Source: Acidimicrobiia bacterium (GTDB taxonomy: Bacteria; Actinomycetota; Acidimicrobiia; IMCC26256; PALSA-555). From it: a stretch of DNA of 15,845 nucleotides. The stretch spans positions 1 to 15,845 of the forward strand of contig JALHSW010000378.1 of the NCBI GenBank assembly GCA_022865365.1, given 5' to 3'. Numbering within the stretch: the first letter of the stretch is position 1; the number at the start of each line of letters is the position of its first letter. The position numbers and the translations under genes are program-made. The notes below the pieces were generated by a model, which saw only the letters and a list, made by a program, of their open reading frames with translations, was not told where the DNA came from and did no database searches. Below, piece by piece: positions 6,903 through 14,236 of the stretch.

Positions 6903-7448
6903 ATGGCGACGACCTTCACCCGCATGGACGAGTCCACGGCCGAGCAATGGTCGGTGATCGGCAGGAAGACGATGGAGCACCAGAGCCGGGTCGCCGACTC
7001 GGTCCTTGCGATGCTCCGCTCACTCACCGGTGTCATTGACGGCTTCGCGGTCGACCAGCTCACGCACTCCCTGCAGACCGCCACGCTCGCCGAGCGGGCC
7101 GGCGCCGACGACGAGATGGTGATCGCGAGTCTCTGCCACGACATCGGCAAGGCCGTGAGCGTCCCGAACCACCCGAGGATCGCGGCGGCGATCCTGCAGC
7201 CCTACGTACGGGACGACGTGTACAGGGTGATCCTCGTCCACCAGGACTTCCAGGGTCGGCATTACTACCAGCACTTCGGCGGCGACCCGAACGCGCGCGA
7301 GCAGTACCGCGGCAAGCCGTGGTTCGAGCTCGCCGAGCAGTTCGCCGACGAGTGGGATCAGATCGCGTTCGACCCCGACTACGACACCCTCCCGCTCGAG
7401 CACTTCGAGCCGCGGGTGCGGTCGGTGTTCGCGTCGGCTCGTCTCTAG
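6903..7448 (+). CDS. HD-domain protein with six-ligand dinuclear metal site, possible PhnZ/MIOX-like oxygenase
   Basis: The ATG at 6903 gives 181 residues; an earlier in-frame ATG at 6846 would overlap the divergent start codon and the promoter. The HD-superfamily ligands are His55 (QLTHSLQ), His79-Asp80 (CHDIGK) and Asp152 (EWDQ). Two more histidines, His90 (NHPRIAAA) and His113 (LVHQDF), fall where dinuclear HD proteins place their second-metal ligands. His55 to His79 is 24 residues and His90 to His113 is 23, close to the spacing I recall for PhnZ, the diiron oxygenase of phosphonate breakdown. The C-terminal segment after WDQ (FDPDY, PLEHF) also resembles that group. It could be a diiron oxygenase or a phosphohydrolase; no phosphonate genes are nearby. 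It is divergent from the selenoprotein gene and followed 10 bases later by a PIG-L gene. Confidence 0.78.
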   Translation: MATTFTRMDESTAEQWSVIGRKTMEHQSRVADSVLAMLRSLTGVIDGFAVDQLTHSLQTATLAERAGADDEMVIASLCHDIGKAVSVPNHPRIAAAILQPYVRDDVYRVILVHQDFQGRHYYQHFGGDPNAREQYRGKPWFELAEQFADEWDQIAFDPDYDTLPLEHFEPRVRSVFASARL

Positions 7449-7458
7449 CGACGCCCCA

Positions 7459-8190
7459 GTGAGCGATGCACCACTCGCGCCGTTCCCCGACGACTGGGAG
7501 CGCGCCTTGGCCGTCGTCGCCCACCCTGACGATCTCGAGTACGGCGCGGCGAGCGCGATCGCACGGTGGACCGGCGAGGGGCGGACGGTCGTCTACGTCC
7601 TGGTGACGCGGGGCGAAGCCGGCATCGACCTCATGGATCCGGCCGAGGTCGGGCCGCTGCGCGCCGCCGAAGAGGTGCAGAGCGCGGCGATCGTCGGCGT
7701 TGGCGATGTGGCATTCCTCGACGGCCATGCCGACGGCACCATCGAGTACGGCCTCGCGCTGCGGCGCGACCTCGCCGCCGAGATCCGCCGCCACCGTCCC
7801 GAGGTGCTCGTGTCGGTCAACCACCGCGCCGACTGGGGCCCCGGGACTCCGCCCAACCATGCCGACCACCGCCACGTCGGCGCCGCACTCGTCGACGCAG
7901 CACGCGACGCAGCGAACCGCTGGGTCTTCACCGAGCTCCTCGATGCCGGCCTCGAGCCGTGGCCCGGGGTCCGCTTCGCGGCATTCAACGCATCACCGCA
8001 TCCCACGCACGCCGTGGATGTCACCGGGTTCCTCGATCGCGGTGTCGCGTCCCTCCGCGAGCACAAGGTCTACCTCGACGGTCTCGGCACCGACATGGAT
8101 CCGGACGCGTTCCTCCGCGGCAACGCCGAGCAGGTCGGCGCGCGCCAGGGTGTCGAGCACGCCACCGCGTTCGAGGTCGTCCCGCTCTAG
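7459..8190 (+). CDS. PIG-L (LmbE-like) family deacetylase
   Basis: A 243-residue protein of the PIG-L family, zinc-dependent N-deacetylases that act on amino sugars and related amides (MshB, Mca, BshB). The signature AHPDDLE at 21-27 supplies zinc ligands His22 and Asp25 and the catalytic Asp24. NHADHRHVG (133-141) corresponds to the family's HPDH motif, with His137 as the third zinc ligand; Asn-His-Ala replaces the more usual His-Pro spacing. TRGEAG at 50-55 is also typical. There is no signal peptide. It starts with GTG 10 bases after the HD gene and is probably in the same transcript, although TAGCGA at 7446-7451 could serve as its own -10. Which sugar it deacetylates cannot be told from the sequence. 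Confidence 0.88.
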   Translation: MSDAPLAPFPDDWERALAVVAHPDDLEYGAASAIARWTGEGRTVVYVLVTRGEAGIDLMDPAEVGPLRAAEEVQSAAIVGVGDVAFLDGHADGTIEYGLALRRDLAAEIRRHRPEVLVSVNHRADWGPGTPPNHADHRHVGAALVDAARDAANRWVFTELLDAGLEPWPGVRFAAFNASPHPTHAVDVTGFLDRGVASLREHKVYLDGLGTDMDPDAFLRGNAEQVGARQGVEHATAFEVVPL

Positions 8191-8224
8191 CCGGCCCGCA
8201 CTCCGGCTCAAGGACGCCGAGGCG

Positions 8225-8246
8225 GCGGGCCTATTCCGGGGCCCGC
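8225..8246. terminator. Hairpin between genes, possible terminator
   Basis: GCGGGCC and GGCCCGC form a perfect 7-bp stem around an 8-base loop, 34 bases after the stop of the PIG-L gene and about 90 bases before the next start. There is no U-tract, so termination is only a suggestion. The rest of the 143-base gap holds nothing recognisable apart from the -10-like CATCCT at 8322-8327. Confidence 0.35.
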
Positions 8247-8333
8247 GTTCCGTCGAGCCACGCATCGACGACCGCCGACCAGCGCCATCGCGGCGATCGT
8301 ACGCGAGCAGTGCGCGACTGGCATCCTTACGCG

Positions 8334-9245
8334 ATGAACCCTCGCCACGCCTACTCCGTGCTGTTGGTCGCTCTCGTCGGCACCGTCGCCGCGACCGCGT
8401 GCGGCGGTGGTGGCGGGCAGCTCGCCCAGGGTGACGACTCGGTCACGTCCACCTCGGCAGCGGCGGGACCCGCGAAACGTGCGGAGGCCGTCGCACCGGT
8501 GCCGGCGTCGAGCCTTCGCACACCGACCTCGGTGAAGGCCGTCGCCCGTGAGCTCACCGCGGCCGAGTCGGGACTGCGTGCCGACGGGCGCACCGCCGAG
8601 TCGACGCGCTCGTTCGGTCGGCGCCAGGAGCGCGCGTACCGCGCCCTCGCGGCCCATCCGGAGTGGGTGTCCGCGGTGGTCGCCGCTGTGCCCGCTGATC
8701 TGCAGGTCGCCGTGAAGGCAAACGCCGACGCGGGCGCGGCGCTCGCGAGCCTCACCCCGTCCGACGCCGACGCCCCGACCGGTCTGCCCGCCTGGGAGAT
8801 CCTCACCCCGGAGCCACCCGCGACGCTGCGCTCGTACTACGACGAGGCCGCGCAGGCGACGGGGATCCCGTGGCAGTACCTCGCCGCGATCCACCTGGTC
8901 GAGACCCGGGTCGGTCGCATCCACGGGCTCAGCAGCGCCGGTGCCCAGGGACCGATGCAGTTCATCCCCGAGACCTGGGCCAGCTATGGCGAGGGCGACA
9001 TCAACAGCAACCACGACGCCATCCAGGCCGCCGGGCGCTACCTGGCGGCGCGTGGCGGTCCCACGAACATAGACCGGGCGCTGTTTTCGTACAACAACGA
9101 CGATCGCTACGTCGCTGCGGTCAAGGCCTACGCATCCGTGCTCCTGGCCGACCCGAAGGCGTTCGACGGCTACTACCAGTGGCAGGTCTTCTACGCGACG
9201 CGCGACGGGAGCTTCCTCCTCCCGGAAGGCTTCCGTGGCGCGTGA
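8334..9245 (+). CDS. Lytic transglycosylase-type (SLT fold) lipoprotein
   Basis: The ATG at 8334 gives 303 residues and a clear lipoprotein signal: a short basic N terminus, a hydrophobic core and the lipobox Ala-Thr-Ala-Cys23, followed by a Gly/Ser/Thr-rich linker. Residues about 165-275 form a soluble-lytic-transglycosylase domain. YLAAIHLVET holds the probable catalytic Glu190, followed by SSAGAQGPMQFIPETW, which is the family's S-x-x-GAxGxMQF signature, and later by FSYNNDDRYV. Such proteins cut the glycan strands of peptidoglycan outside the membrane. The frame is open far upstream, but that part overlaps the PIG-L gene and is not coding. Residues 60-160 carry no domain I recognise. The gene appears monocistronic. 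Confidence 0.88.
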   Translation: MNPRHAYSVLLVALVGTVAATACGGGGGQLAQGDDSVTSTSAAAGPAKRAEAVAPVPASSLRTPTSVKAVARELTAAESGLRADGRTAESTRSFGRRQERAYRALAAHPEWVSAVVAAVPADLQVAVKANADAGAALASLTPSDADAPTGLPAWEILTPEPPATLRSYYDEAAQATGIPWQYLAAIHLVETRVGRIHGLSSAGAQGPMQFIPETWASYGEGDINSNHDAIQAAGRYLAARGGPTNIDRALFSYNNDDRYVAAVKAYASVLLADPKAFDGYYQWQVFYATRDGSFLLPEGFRGA

Positions 9246-9277
9246 CGCCAAGACCGTGGCGCGTACCTACCGACGGG

Positions 9278-9283
9278 TACTCT
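9278..9283 (+). promoter_or_regulatory. Probable -10 element of a leaderless promoter (E2-like acyltransferase)
   Basis: TACTCT ends 8 bases before the ATG at 9292. There is no Shine-Dalgarno sequence in the spacer and no clear -35 box. Confidence 0.5.
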
Positions 9284-9291
9284 GACCCGCC

Positions 9292-10188
9292 ATGTGGTGG
9301 CGACGCTCCGACGGCACACTCTCGCGCGACCTGCCCCGGAGCCGGCGGGTCATGCCGTACCTGATGAAGGGTCGCAACGAGGCGGCGGTCTACTTCGAGC
9401 AGGAGATCTCCCTCGCCAAGACCGATGCGTTCATCCGGGCCTGGAACCAGGAGAACCCTGCGTTACGGATCGACGTCTTCCACCTGGCGGTGTGGGGCTT
9501 GCGCTCGGCGTTCGAGCGCACGCCGAGCACGCAGCGCTTCGTTGCCGGTGGTCGCCTCTACGACCGCAAGGGCATCTGGTTCTCCTACGCGGTGAAGCGC
9601 AAGCTCGAGACGGGTGCTCCGCTCGTCGTGGTGAAGCGGCGCTTCGACACCGACGAGACCTTCGCGGCGATGGTCGAAGGGATGGCGGCCGCCCAGGCCG
9701 ACCTGAAGTCGGGCGACGACGACCGGGTCGAACGGGAGCTCGGGCTGCTCATGTTCTTTCCCGGCTGGGTCCGTCGCATCATCATGGCGACGATCCGGGG
9801 TCTCGACCGGCTCGGCATGCTGCCCCCGAGCTACATCGCACACGACCCGATGTTCACCTCGGCGTTCTTCGCCAACATGGCGAGCCTCGGGATGCCCCCC
9901 GTGTACCACCACCTCTACGAGTACGGCACCTGCGGCGTCTTCGGCTCCCTCGGGCGACCGGTCACCGAGCCCGGGAGCCCCACGAGCGGCCCCGACCGGC
10001 GCCGGTCGATGATCGTCCGCTGGACCTACGACGAGCGCGTCGACGACGGTCTGGCCGCCTGGTACAGCCTGCGCCGGTTCAAACAGGTGGTCGAGGACCC
10101 CGAGGGGGTGGGTCTGGCGGCTGCGGCCATCCCGGCCGGGGCCATCGAGCCTGCGCCAACCCCCGTCGATGGCGCCACACTCTCGTAG
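9292..10188 (+). CDS. E2 (2-oxoacid dehydrogenase) acyltransferase-like protein without the catalytic histidine
   Basis: This 298-residue stand-alone protein resembles the catalytic domain of dihydrolipoamide acyltransferases and chloramphenicol acetyltransferase. The N-terminal segment VMPYLMKGRNEAAVYFEQ (20-37) followed by a helix and FHLAVWGLRSAF (63-74) fits the fold. VYHHLYEYGTCGVFGSLG (204-221) matches the strand before the active site. The family active site DHRxxDG is replaced by YDERVDDG (246-253): Glu248 stands where His should be, while Asp252 remains. There is no lipoyl or subunit-binding domain, so it is not an ordinary E2. It may use another residue (His206 or His207), bind acyl-CoA without catalysis, or work with the synthase that starts 10 bases later. 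Acyl transfer in lipid synthesis is an inference from that neighbour. Confidence 0.72.
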   Translation: MWWRRSDGTLSRDLPRSRRVMPYLMKGRNEAAVYFEQEISLAKTDAFIRAWNQENPALRIDVFHLAVWGLRSAFERTPSTQRFVAGGRLYDRKGIWFSYAVKRKLETGAPLVVVKRRFDTDETFAAMVEGMAAAQADLKSGDDDRVERELGLLMFFPGWVRRIIMATIRGLDRLGMLPPSYIAHDPMFTSAFFANMASLGMPPVYHHLYEYGTCGVFGSLGRPVTEPGSPTSGPDRRRSMIVRWTYDERVDDGLAAWYSLRRFKQVVEDPEGVGLAAAAIPAGAIEPAPTPVDGATLS

Positions 10189-10191
10189 AAT
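10186..10191 (+). promoter_or_regulatory. Probable -10 element of a leaderless promoter (SPT-like synthase)
   Basis: TAGAAT is a good -10 hexamer exactly 7 bases before the GTG at 10199; its first three bases are the stop codon of the preceding gene. It favours the 10199 start over the ATG at 10169. Confidence 0.5.
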
Positions 10192-10198
10192 CCGGGCC

Positions 10199-11410
10199 GT
10201 GACCTACTTCTCGGAGCGCTTGGACGCGTTCCCCCGGATCGAGCCCTACCGGCTGGTGCGCGACGCCGGCTACTGGCCGTTCTACAAGACGGTCGAGAGC
10301 GCCTCGAAGCCGCGCATCACCGTCGAGGGCCGCGAGGTCATCAACTTCGGGTCGAACAACTACCTCAGCCTCTCTTACCACCCGAAAGTGGTCGAAGCGG
10401 CCATCGCCGCGACGCGACACTTCGGCGCCGGTGTCACGGGGAGCCGCCTGCTCAACGGGACGCTGAGCCTGCACCGCGAGCTCGAGGCCGAGCTGGCCGA
10501 CTTCTACGGCCGGGAAGCCGCATTGGTGTTCACGACCGGCTACGTAGCGAACGTGGCCGCGATCGCGGGCTTCCTGGGTCGCGGCGACCACGCGGTGATC
10601 GACAAGGAGATCCACAACTCGCTGCTCACCGGCGTGAAGCTCTGCGGCGCCGCGATGAAGAGGTTCCGCCACAACGACGTCGCGCACCTCGAGAAGGCGC
10701 TCGGCGGGCTCGACGCCGACGCGGGCAAGGGGATCATCGTCGACGGCGTCTACTCGATGGGCGGCGACACCGCGCCACTCGACCGCTTGGTCTCGCTCGC
10801 CCAGAGCACACCCGGCACCTTCCTGCTCGACGACGAGGCACACGGCTTCGGCGTGCTCGGGGAGCGCGGCTTGGGCGCGGCCGAGCAGTACGGCGTGCTC
10901 GACACGGTCGACCTCATCACGATCACCTTCTCCAAGACCCTCGGATCGTGCGGCGGTGCCGTGATCGCGTCCAAGGACGCGATCGAGCTGCTCACCCTCA
11001 CCTCCGACACCTTCATCTTCACCGCGTCGAACACCCCGGGGTCGGTCGCGGCTGCGCTCGCCGCGCTGCAGGTGATGCGTGCCGAGCCGGAACGCCCGCG
11101 TCAGCTGCGTGCGAACGTGGCGTCGTTCCTCGCGATGCTCGCCGAGCGCGGCATCCCGACCAACCCGGTGGAGAGCGCGATCGTCACGATCCCCCTCCGG
11201 CTGCACGACGATCTCTCGACGGTCCTGTTGGCCCTCGACCTGCTCGACAAGGGCGTCTTCGTGAACCCCGTGATCCCGCCCGCGAGCAGCAGGGACATCG
11301 GTCTCATCCGGCTGAGCCTGATGGTCGACCACGACCTGCTGCTCCTCGAGGAGGCGGCCGACGTGCTGGCCAAGGTGCTCGCCGAGCACGAACAGCTCCC
11401 CGCCGAGTAG
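10199..11410 (+). CDS. Alpha-oxoamine synthase, serine palmitoyltransferase-like
   Basis: This 403-residue PLP enzyme belongs to the family that joins an amino acid to an acyl thioester with loss of CO2 (serine palmitoyltransferase, BioF, Kbl, HemA). FGSNNYLSL (50-58), GSRLLNGT (81-88), ELADFYGREAALVF and the His139 in IHNS are the substrate and PLP-stacking regions. DDEAH (211-215) supplies the Asp/His contacts, and FSKTLG puts the PLP lysine at Lys246. The tail VFVNPVIPPA then IRLSLMVDHD resembles, from memory, Bacteroidetes serine palmitoyltransferases more than BioF or Kbl. No biotin, threonine-degradation or heme genes are nearby. An E2-like protein precedes it and an LpxO/AspH-type hydroxylase faces it, so a sphingoid or related lipid product is likely but unproven. 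An ATG at 10169 would add ten residues. Confidence 0.85.
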   Translation: MTYFSERLDAFPRIEPYRLVRDAGYWPFYKTVESASKPRITVEGREVINFGSNNYLSLSYHPKVVEAAIAATRHFGAGVTGSRLLNGTLSLHRELEAELADFYGREAALVFTTGYVANVAAIAGFLGRGDHAVIDKEIHNSLLTGVKLCGAAMKRFRHNDVAHLEKALGGLDADAGKGIIVDGVYSMGGDTAPLDRLVSLAQSTPGTFLLDDEAHGFGVLGERGLGAAEQYGVLDTVDLITITFSKTLGSCGGAVIASKDAIELLTLTSDTFIFTASNTPGSVAAALAALQVMRAEPERPRQLRANVASFLAMLAERGIPTNPVESAIVTIPLRLHDDLSTVLLALDLLDKGVFVNPVIPPASSRDIGLIRLSLMVDHDLLLLEEAADVLAKVLAEHEQLPAE

Positions 11411-11415
11411 CCCGG

Positions 11416-12174
11416 TCAGGCAGCGCGGTTTCGTACCTGCTCGAACCGCTTCTCCCACGCGTTGTGGCGCGCCTTCGCGTCCTGGATGAACGGGGAGAAC
11501 CCGATCACCTTCAGCACCACCTCGTTGAAGATCCGCGCCACGCCGTCGAGAGGCCGCTTGAAGTCGACGAAGAGCACGACGCGGGTCCCGTCGGTGTCGT
11601 TCCACGCCTCGTGCTCGAACGTGTCGTCGAACACGAGGCTCTTGCCCTCTTCCCAATGGCGGACGTCGTGACCAACCCGGATGCCACAGGCGTCGACCGG
11701 CTCGGGGACCATGAGCGCGAGGTGGTACCGCAGCACGCCCTTGTACGGACCGCCGTGGGGTGGGACCCGCTTGTGGGGGGCGAAGATCGAGAACATCGCG
11801 GTGGTCATCCCGGGGATCTGCTGTAGGAGCCGCGCTGTCTCGGGACACCGGTCGGCGTTGTTCCCTGCGGTGAACCCGTAGCCGTAGAAGAAGTACGTCT
11901 TCCACCGGTCGTCGTCGGTGATCTGGTACTGGTCGGTGGAGATGTCCTGGAAGTTGGGGAGATCGTCCTGGTAGCGAAGCACCTCGTCGAGCTCGGCGCG
12001 GATCGTCGGGGCGCCCGCCTCGAGCTCCCGCACCCACGCGAAGTCGCCCGGGGCAAAGAACGTGTGATCGCCGACCAACGAGTGGCGCCCGAAGTATCCG
12101 TCGAGCCAACGGATGAACTTCTCGCCGACGAGAGTGGAACCGTCGACCACACGCTCCCGGAACGTCCGCGCCAC
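11416..12174 (-). CDS. Aspartyl/asparaginyl beta-hydroxylase family (LpxO-like) Fe(II)/2-oxoglutarate dioxygenase
   Basis: The GTG at 12174 gives 252 residues and is preceded by GGAGG with a 5-base gap, one of few clear Shine-Dalgarno sites here. The domain matches the Asp_Arg_Hydrox family: PPHGGPYKG with His140 as the first iron ligand, VLRYHLAL, CGIRVG, then LVFDDTFEHEAWN with His188 as the second ligand and Arg198 (TRVVLFVDFKRP) as the 2-oxoglutarate anchor. The family lacks the usual acidic ligand. Members hydroxylate Asp/Asn in proteins or, like LpxO, the 2-position of fatty-acyl chains in lipids. It is convergent with the SPT-like gene, 5 bases apart, which makes a lipid substrate attractive. 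There is no membrane segment. Longer frames to 12366 run into the helicase gene. Confidence 0.88.
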   Translation of the reverse strand: MARTFRERVVDGSTLVGEKFIRWLDGYFGRHSLVGDHTFFAPGDFAWVRELEAGAPTIRAELDEVLRYQDDLPNFQDISTDQYQITDDDRWKTYFFYGYGFTAGNNADRCPETARLLQQIPGMTTAMFSIFAPHKRVPPHGGPYKGVLRYHLALMVPEPVDACGIRVGHDVRHWEEGKSLVFDDTFEHEAWNDTDGTRVVLFVDFKRPLDGVARIFNEVVLKVIGFSPFIQDAKARHNAWEKRFEQVRNRAA

Positions 12175-12179
12175 ACCGA

Positions 12180-12184
12180 CCTCC
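12180..12184 (-). promoter_or_regulatory. Shine-Dalgarno site deciding the hydroxylase start
   Basis: GGAGG on the minus strand lies 5 bases before the GTG at 12174, with a second purine-rich stretch (AGAGAGGAA) just upstream. It decides between several possible GTG/TTG starts. Confidence 0.6.
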
Positions 12185-12209
12185 AATTCCTCTCTCGCGA
12201 GAACGCGCA

Positions 12210-12215
12210 AGATTA
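12210..12215 (-). promoter_or_regulatory. Probable -10 element (hydroxylase gene)
   Basis: On the minus strand TAATCT lies 35 bases before the GTG at 12174, inside the 58-base gap after the helicase gene. A transcript starting about 7 bases downstream would have a leader of about 28 bases containing the GGAGG site. This is the one clearly leadered gene among those examined. Confidence 0.45.
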
Positions 12216-12232
12216 CCCCGCGCCGCCGCGGG

Positions 12233-14236
12233 CTAACCCGCCGCCGCCCCGAGGAAGGCGCGCGCCTCGGCCGGATCGACGACGCGCCGGAGTGGCGGCA
12301 TCGATGCCAGGAGCACCGACCGGTACCCGGCGGTGGCGAGGCGCCGGTCCAGCACCGCGACAACACCCCGATCGTCGTGCGATCGGATGAGCCGCCCCGT
12401 GCCCTGCGCGAGCACGAGCGCGGCCGCGGGTAGATCGATCTCGCGGAAGCCGTCGCCCCCTGAGCGCTCCACGGCCTCGCGCCGCGCCTGCTCCAGCGGA
12501 TCGTCGGGTCGCGCGAACGGCAGTCGGTCGATCACGACCAGCACGCACGCGGGCCCGGGCACGTCAAGACCCTGCCAGAACGCGCGGGTCGCGACCAGAC
12601 ACGACGTCTCGTCGTCGCCGAACTCCTCGATCAAGCGAGCAGTGGTGTCATCGCCCTGGGTCAGCACCCTGTGCTCGGTCCGCTCGCTGAGCACTTCGGA
12701 GAAGGTGCGGACACCGCGCCACGACGTGCACAGCACGAGGGTTCGCCCACCGGCGGCGTCTACGAGGTCGCACAGCTCGTCGGCGGCGGCCTTCGCCCAT
12801 CCGGCTTCGCGCACGTCGGGGAGGTGCTTCGCGACGTAGAGCATCCCCTGTTCGCGCAACGAGAACGGTGACTCGATGTGCAGTGCTTCGTAGCCGAGCC
12901 CGCGATTTGGCTCGTCGTTCTGTCCGTTGTTCAGTCCGTCGTCGGCCTCGTCATCGGTGTCCACTTCGTCTTCGTCGCGTCGACCGCGGGGCTTGGCGCC
13001 GGGGTCCGAGGGGGACAGCGCGGGGTCGAGGCCGAGCCGACGGGCCAGCGGTTCGAACCGCTCCCCCGGGCCGAGGGTTGCCGAGACCATCACCACGGGA
13101 ACCGTCGCGAACAGCAGCGGCGCGAGCCGCGATCCGATCGACACCGGCGCGAGCCGCAGCGTCGCCCGATCGCCACCCTCCACCCATGCGACCTCGCCGT
13201 CGGCCGGCGTCTGGAGCCGTCGCAGTGCGTCGAGTCGGCTGCTCGCGAGCTTGACTGCCTGCGCTGCGAGGGCGCTCTCGGTGGCGTTGACTCCGCCACT
13301 CGCCAGCGCCACCCGTTCCGCGGCGGACGCGAGCGCGACAGCCAACTCCGCCTCGGTCGGGTCGACGCGACCCTCGAGATCCCCCAGCGCTCCTGCGAAC
13401 CGTGCGGCGGAGTCGTTCAGGGCGTCGGCCAGGTCGGCTCGAGCTCCCGCACGTCGTAGGCGACCCGCGAGCTGGCGCAACCCGGCTGCGGTGACGTCGG
13501 CGCCGAGCGCACTCGTCGCGATCCGATCGAACGCGTGAGCCTCGTCCACCACGAGCACGTCATGGGGCGGAAGCACGCGTCCGCCGGCGGCGAGGTGCGC
13601 GGCATACAGCGCATGGTTCACCACGACGATGTCGACCGACTCCGCACGGAACCGGGCCCGCTCGGCGAAGCAGTCGACGCCGTGAGCACAACGCGTCGCG
13701 CCAGGGCATTCGTTCGGGCCGCACGTGACCGCGCGCCATGACGACGGCGCAATCGCGTCGTCGAGGTCGGCGACATCGCCGGTGTCGGTCGATTCGGCAA
13801 ACGACTGCAGCGCCACAAGATCTTCACTGAAGGTCGGCCCCGGTCGTTCGTCGAACAGCGCGTCGCTCGTGTCGGCACCGTCGAGGCGGGCGAGGCACAG
13901 GTAGTTCGATCGTCCCTTCAGGAGCGCGCTCGACACTCGGCGGCCTGAGTGCTCGCGGAGCAGCGGGAGATCGTTGCGCCAGAGCTGGTCCTGCAGCGTC
14001 AGCGTCGCCGTGGCGACGACCGCCCGGACCCCCGCCGCCACGATCGGCGCGAGGTAGGCCAGGCTCTTGCCCGAGCCCGTCGGCGCTTCCGCCAGCAGAT
14101 GGTGGCCGTCGGCGATCGCCTCGGCGACCCCCGTCGCGAGACGATGCTGACCGGGGCGGTCGTCTCCCCCGAGGCCGGCGACGGCCCGGTCGAGCACCTC
14201 GAGCGCATCGGCGGGCAACGGATCGGCGGTCTTCAC
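12233..14236 (-). CDS. dinG: DinG-like ATP-dependent DNA helicase with Fe-S cluster (XPD/Rad3 type)
   Basis: This 667-residue superfamily 2 helicase has Walker A in EAPTGSGKS (Lys57), TATLTLQDQL, the DEAH box at 231-234, SATLG (385-389) and motif VI QGTGRLIR (611-618). Between Walker A and DEAH it carries Cys114, Cys172, Cys177 and Cys183. The last three have the same 5- and 6-residue spacing as the Fe-S ligands of E. coli DinG, so a 4Fe-4S cluster is expected. DinG-type enzymes unwind DNA 5' to 3' and deal with R-loops and replication conflicts. Residues about 412-448 form an acidic, Asn-containing insertion absent from the core fold. The GTG start overlaps the stop of the upstream oxidoreductase by four bases. 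Confidence 0.9.
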   Translation of the reverse strand: MKTADPLPADALEVLDRAVAGLGGDDRPGQHRLATGVAEAIADGHHLLAEAPTGSGKSLAYLAPIVAAGVRAVVATATLTLQDQLWRNDLPLLREHSGRRVSSALLKGRSNYLCLARLDGADTSDALFDERPGPTFSEDLVALQSFAESTDTGDVADLDDAIAPSSWRAVTCGPNECPGATRCAHGVDCFAERARFRAESVDIVVVNHALYAAHLAAGGRVLPPHDVLVVDEAHAFDRIATSALGADVTAAGLRQLAGRLRRAGARADLADALNDSAARFAGALGDLEGRVDPTEAELAVALASAAERVALASGGVNATESALAAQAVKLASSRLDALRRLQTPADGEVAWVEGGDRATLRLAPVSIGSRLAPLLFATVPVVMVSATLGPGERFEPLARRLGLDPALSPSDPGAKPRGRRDEDEVDTDDEADDGLNNGQNDEPNRGLGYEALHIESPFSLREQGMLYVAKHLPDVREAGWAKAAADELCDLVDAAGGRTLVLCTSWRGVRTFSEVLSERTEHRVLTQGDDTTARLIEEFGDDETSCLVATRAFWQGLDVPGPACVLVVIDRLPFARPDDPLEQARREAVERSGGDGFREIDLPAAALVLAQGTGRLIRSHDDRGVVAVLDRRLATAGYRSVLLASMPPLRRVVDPAEARAFLGAAAG

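Noticed and set aside
7566..8333. Upstream extension of the lytic transglycosylase frame
   Set aside because: It overlaps the PIG-L gene in another frame and would bury the lipoprotein signal sequence that begins at 8334.
10169..10198. Earlier ATG for the SPT-like synthase
   Set aside because: It overlaps the previous gene and has no upstream signal, while the GTG at 10199 follows TAGAAT by 7 bases. The difference is only ten residues.
10079..12109. Long minus-strand open frame of 676 codons
   Set aside because: Its composition is typical of an antisense shadow in high-GC DNA, it has no domain signatures, and it covers the well-supported SPT-like gene and part of the hydroxylase in another frame.
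12175..12366. Longer N terminus for the AspH/LpxO-type hydroxylase
   Set aside because: It overlaps the end of the helicase gene, and the added residues show no family features, while the GTG at 12174 has a GGAGG site.
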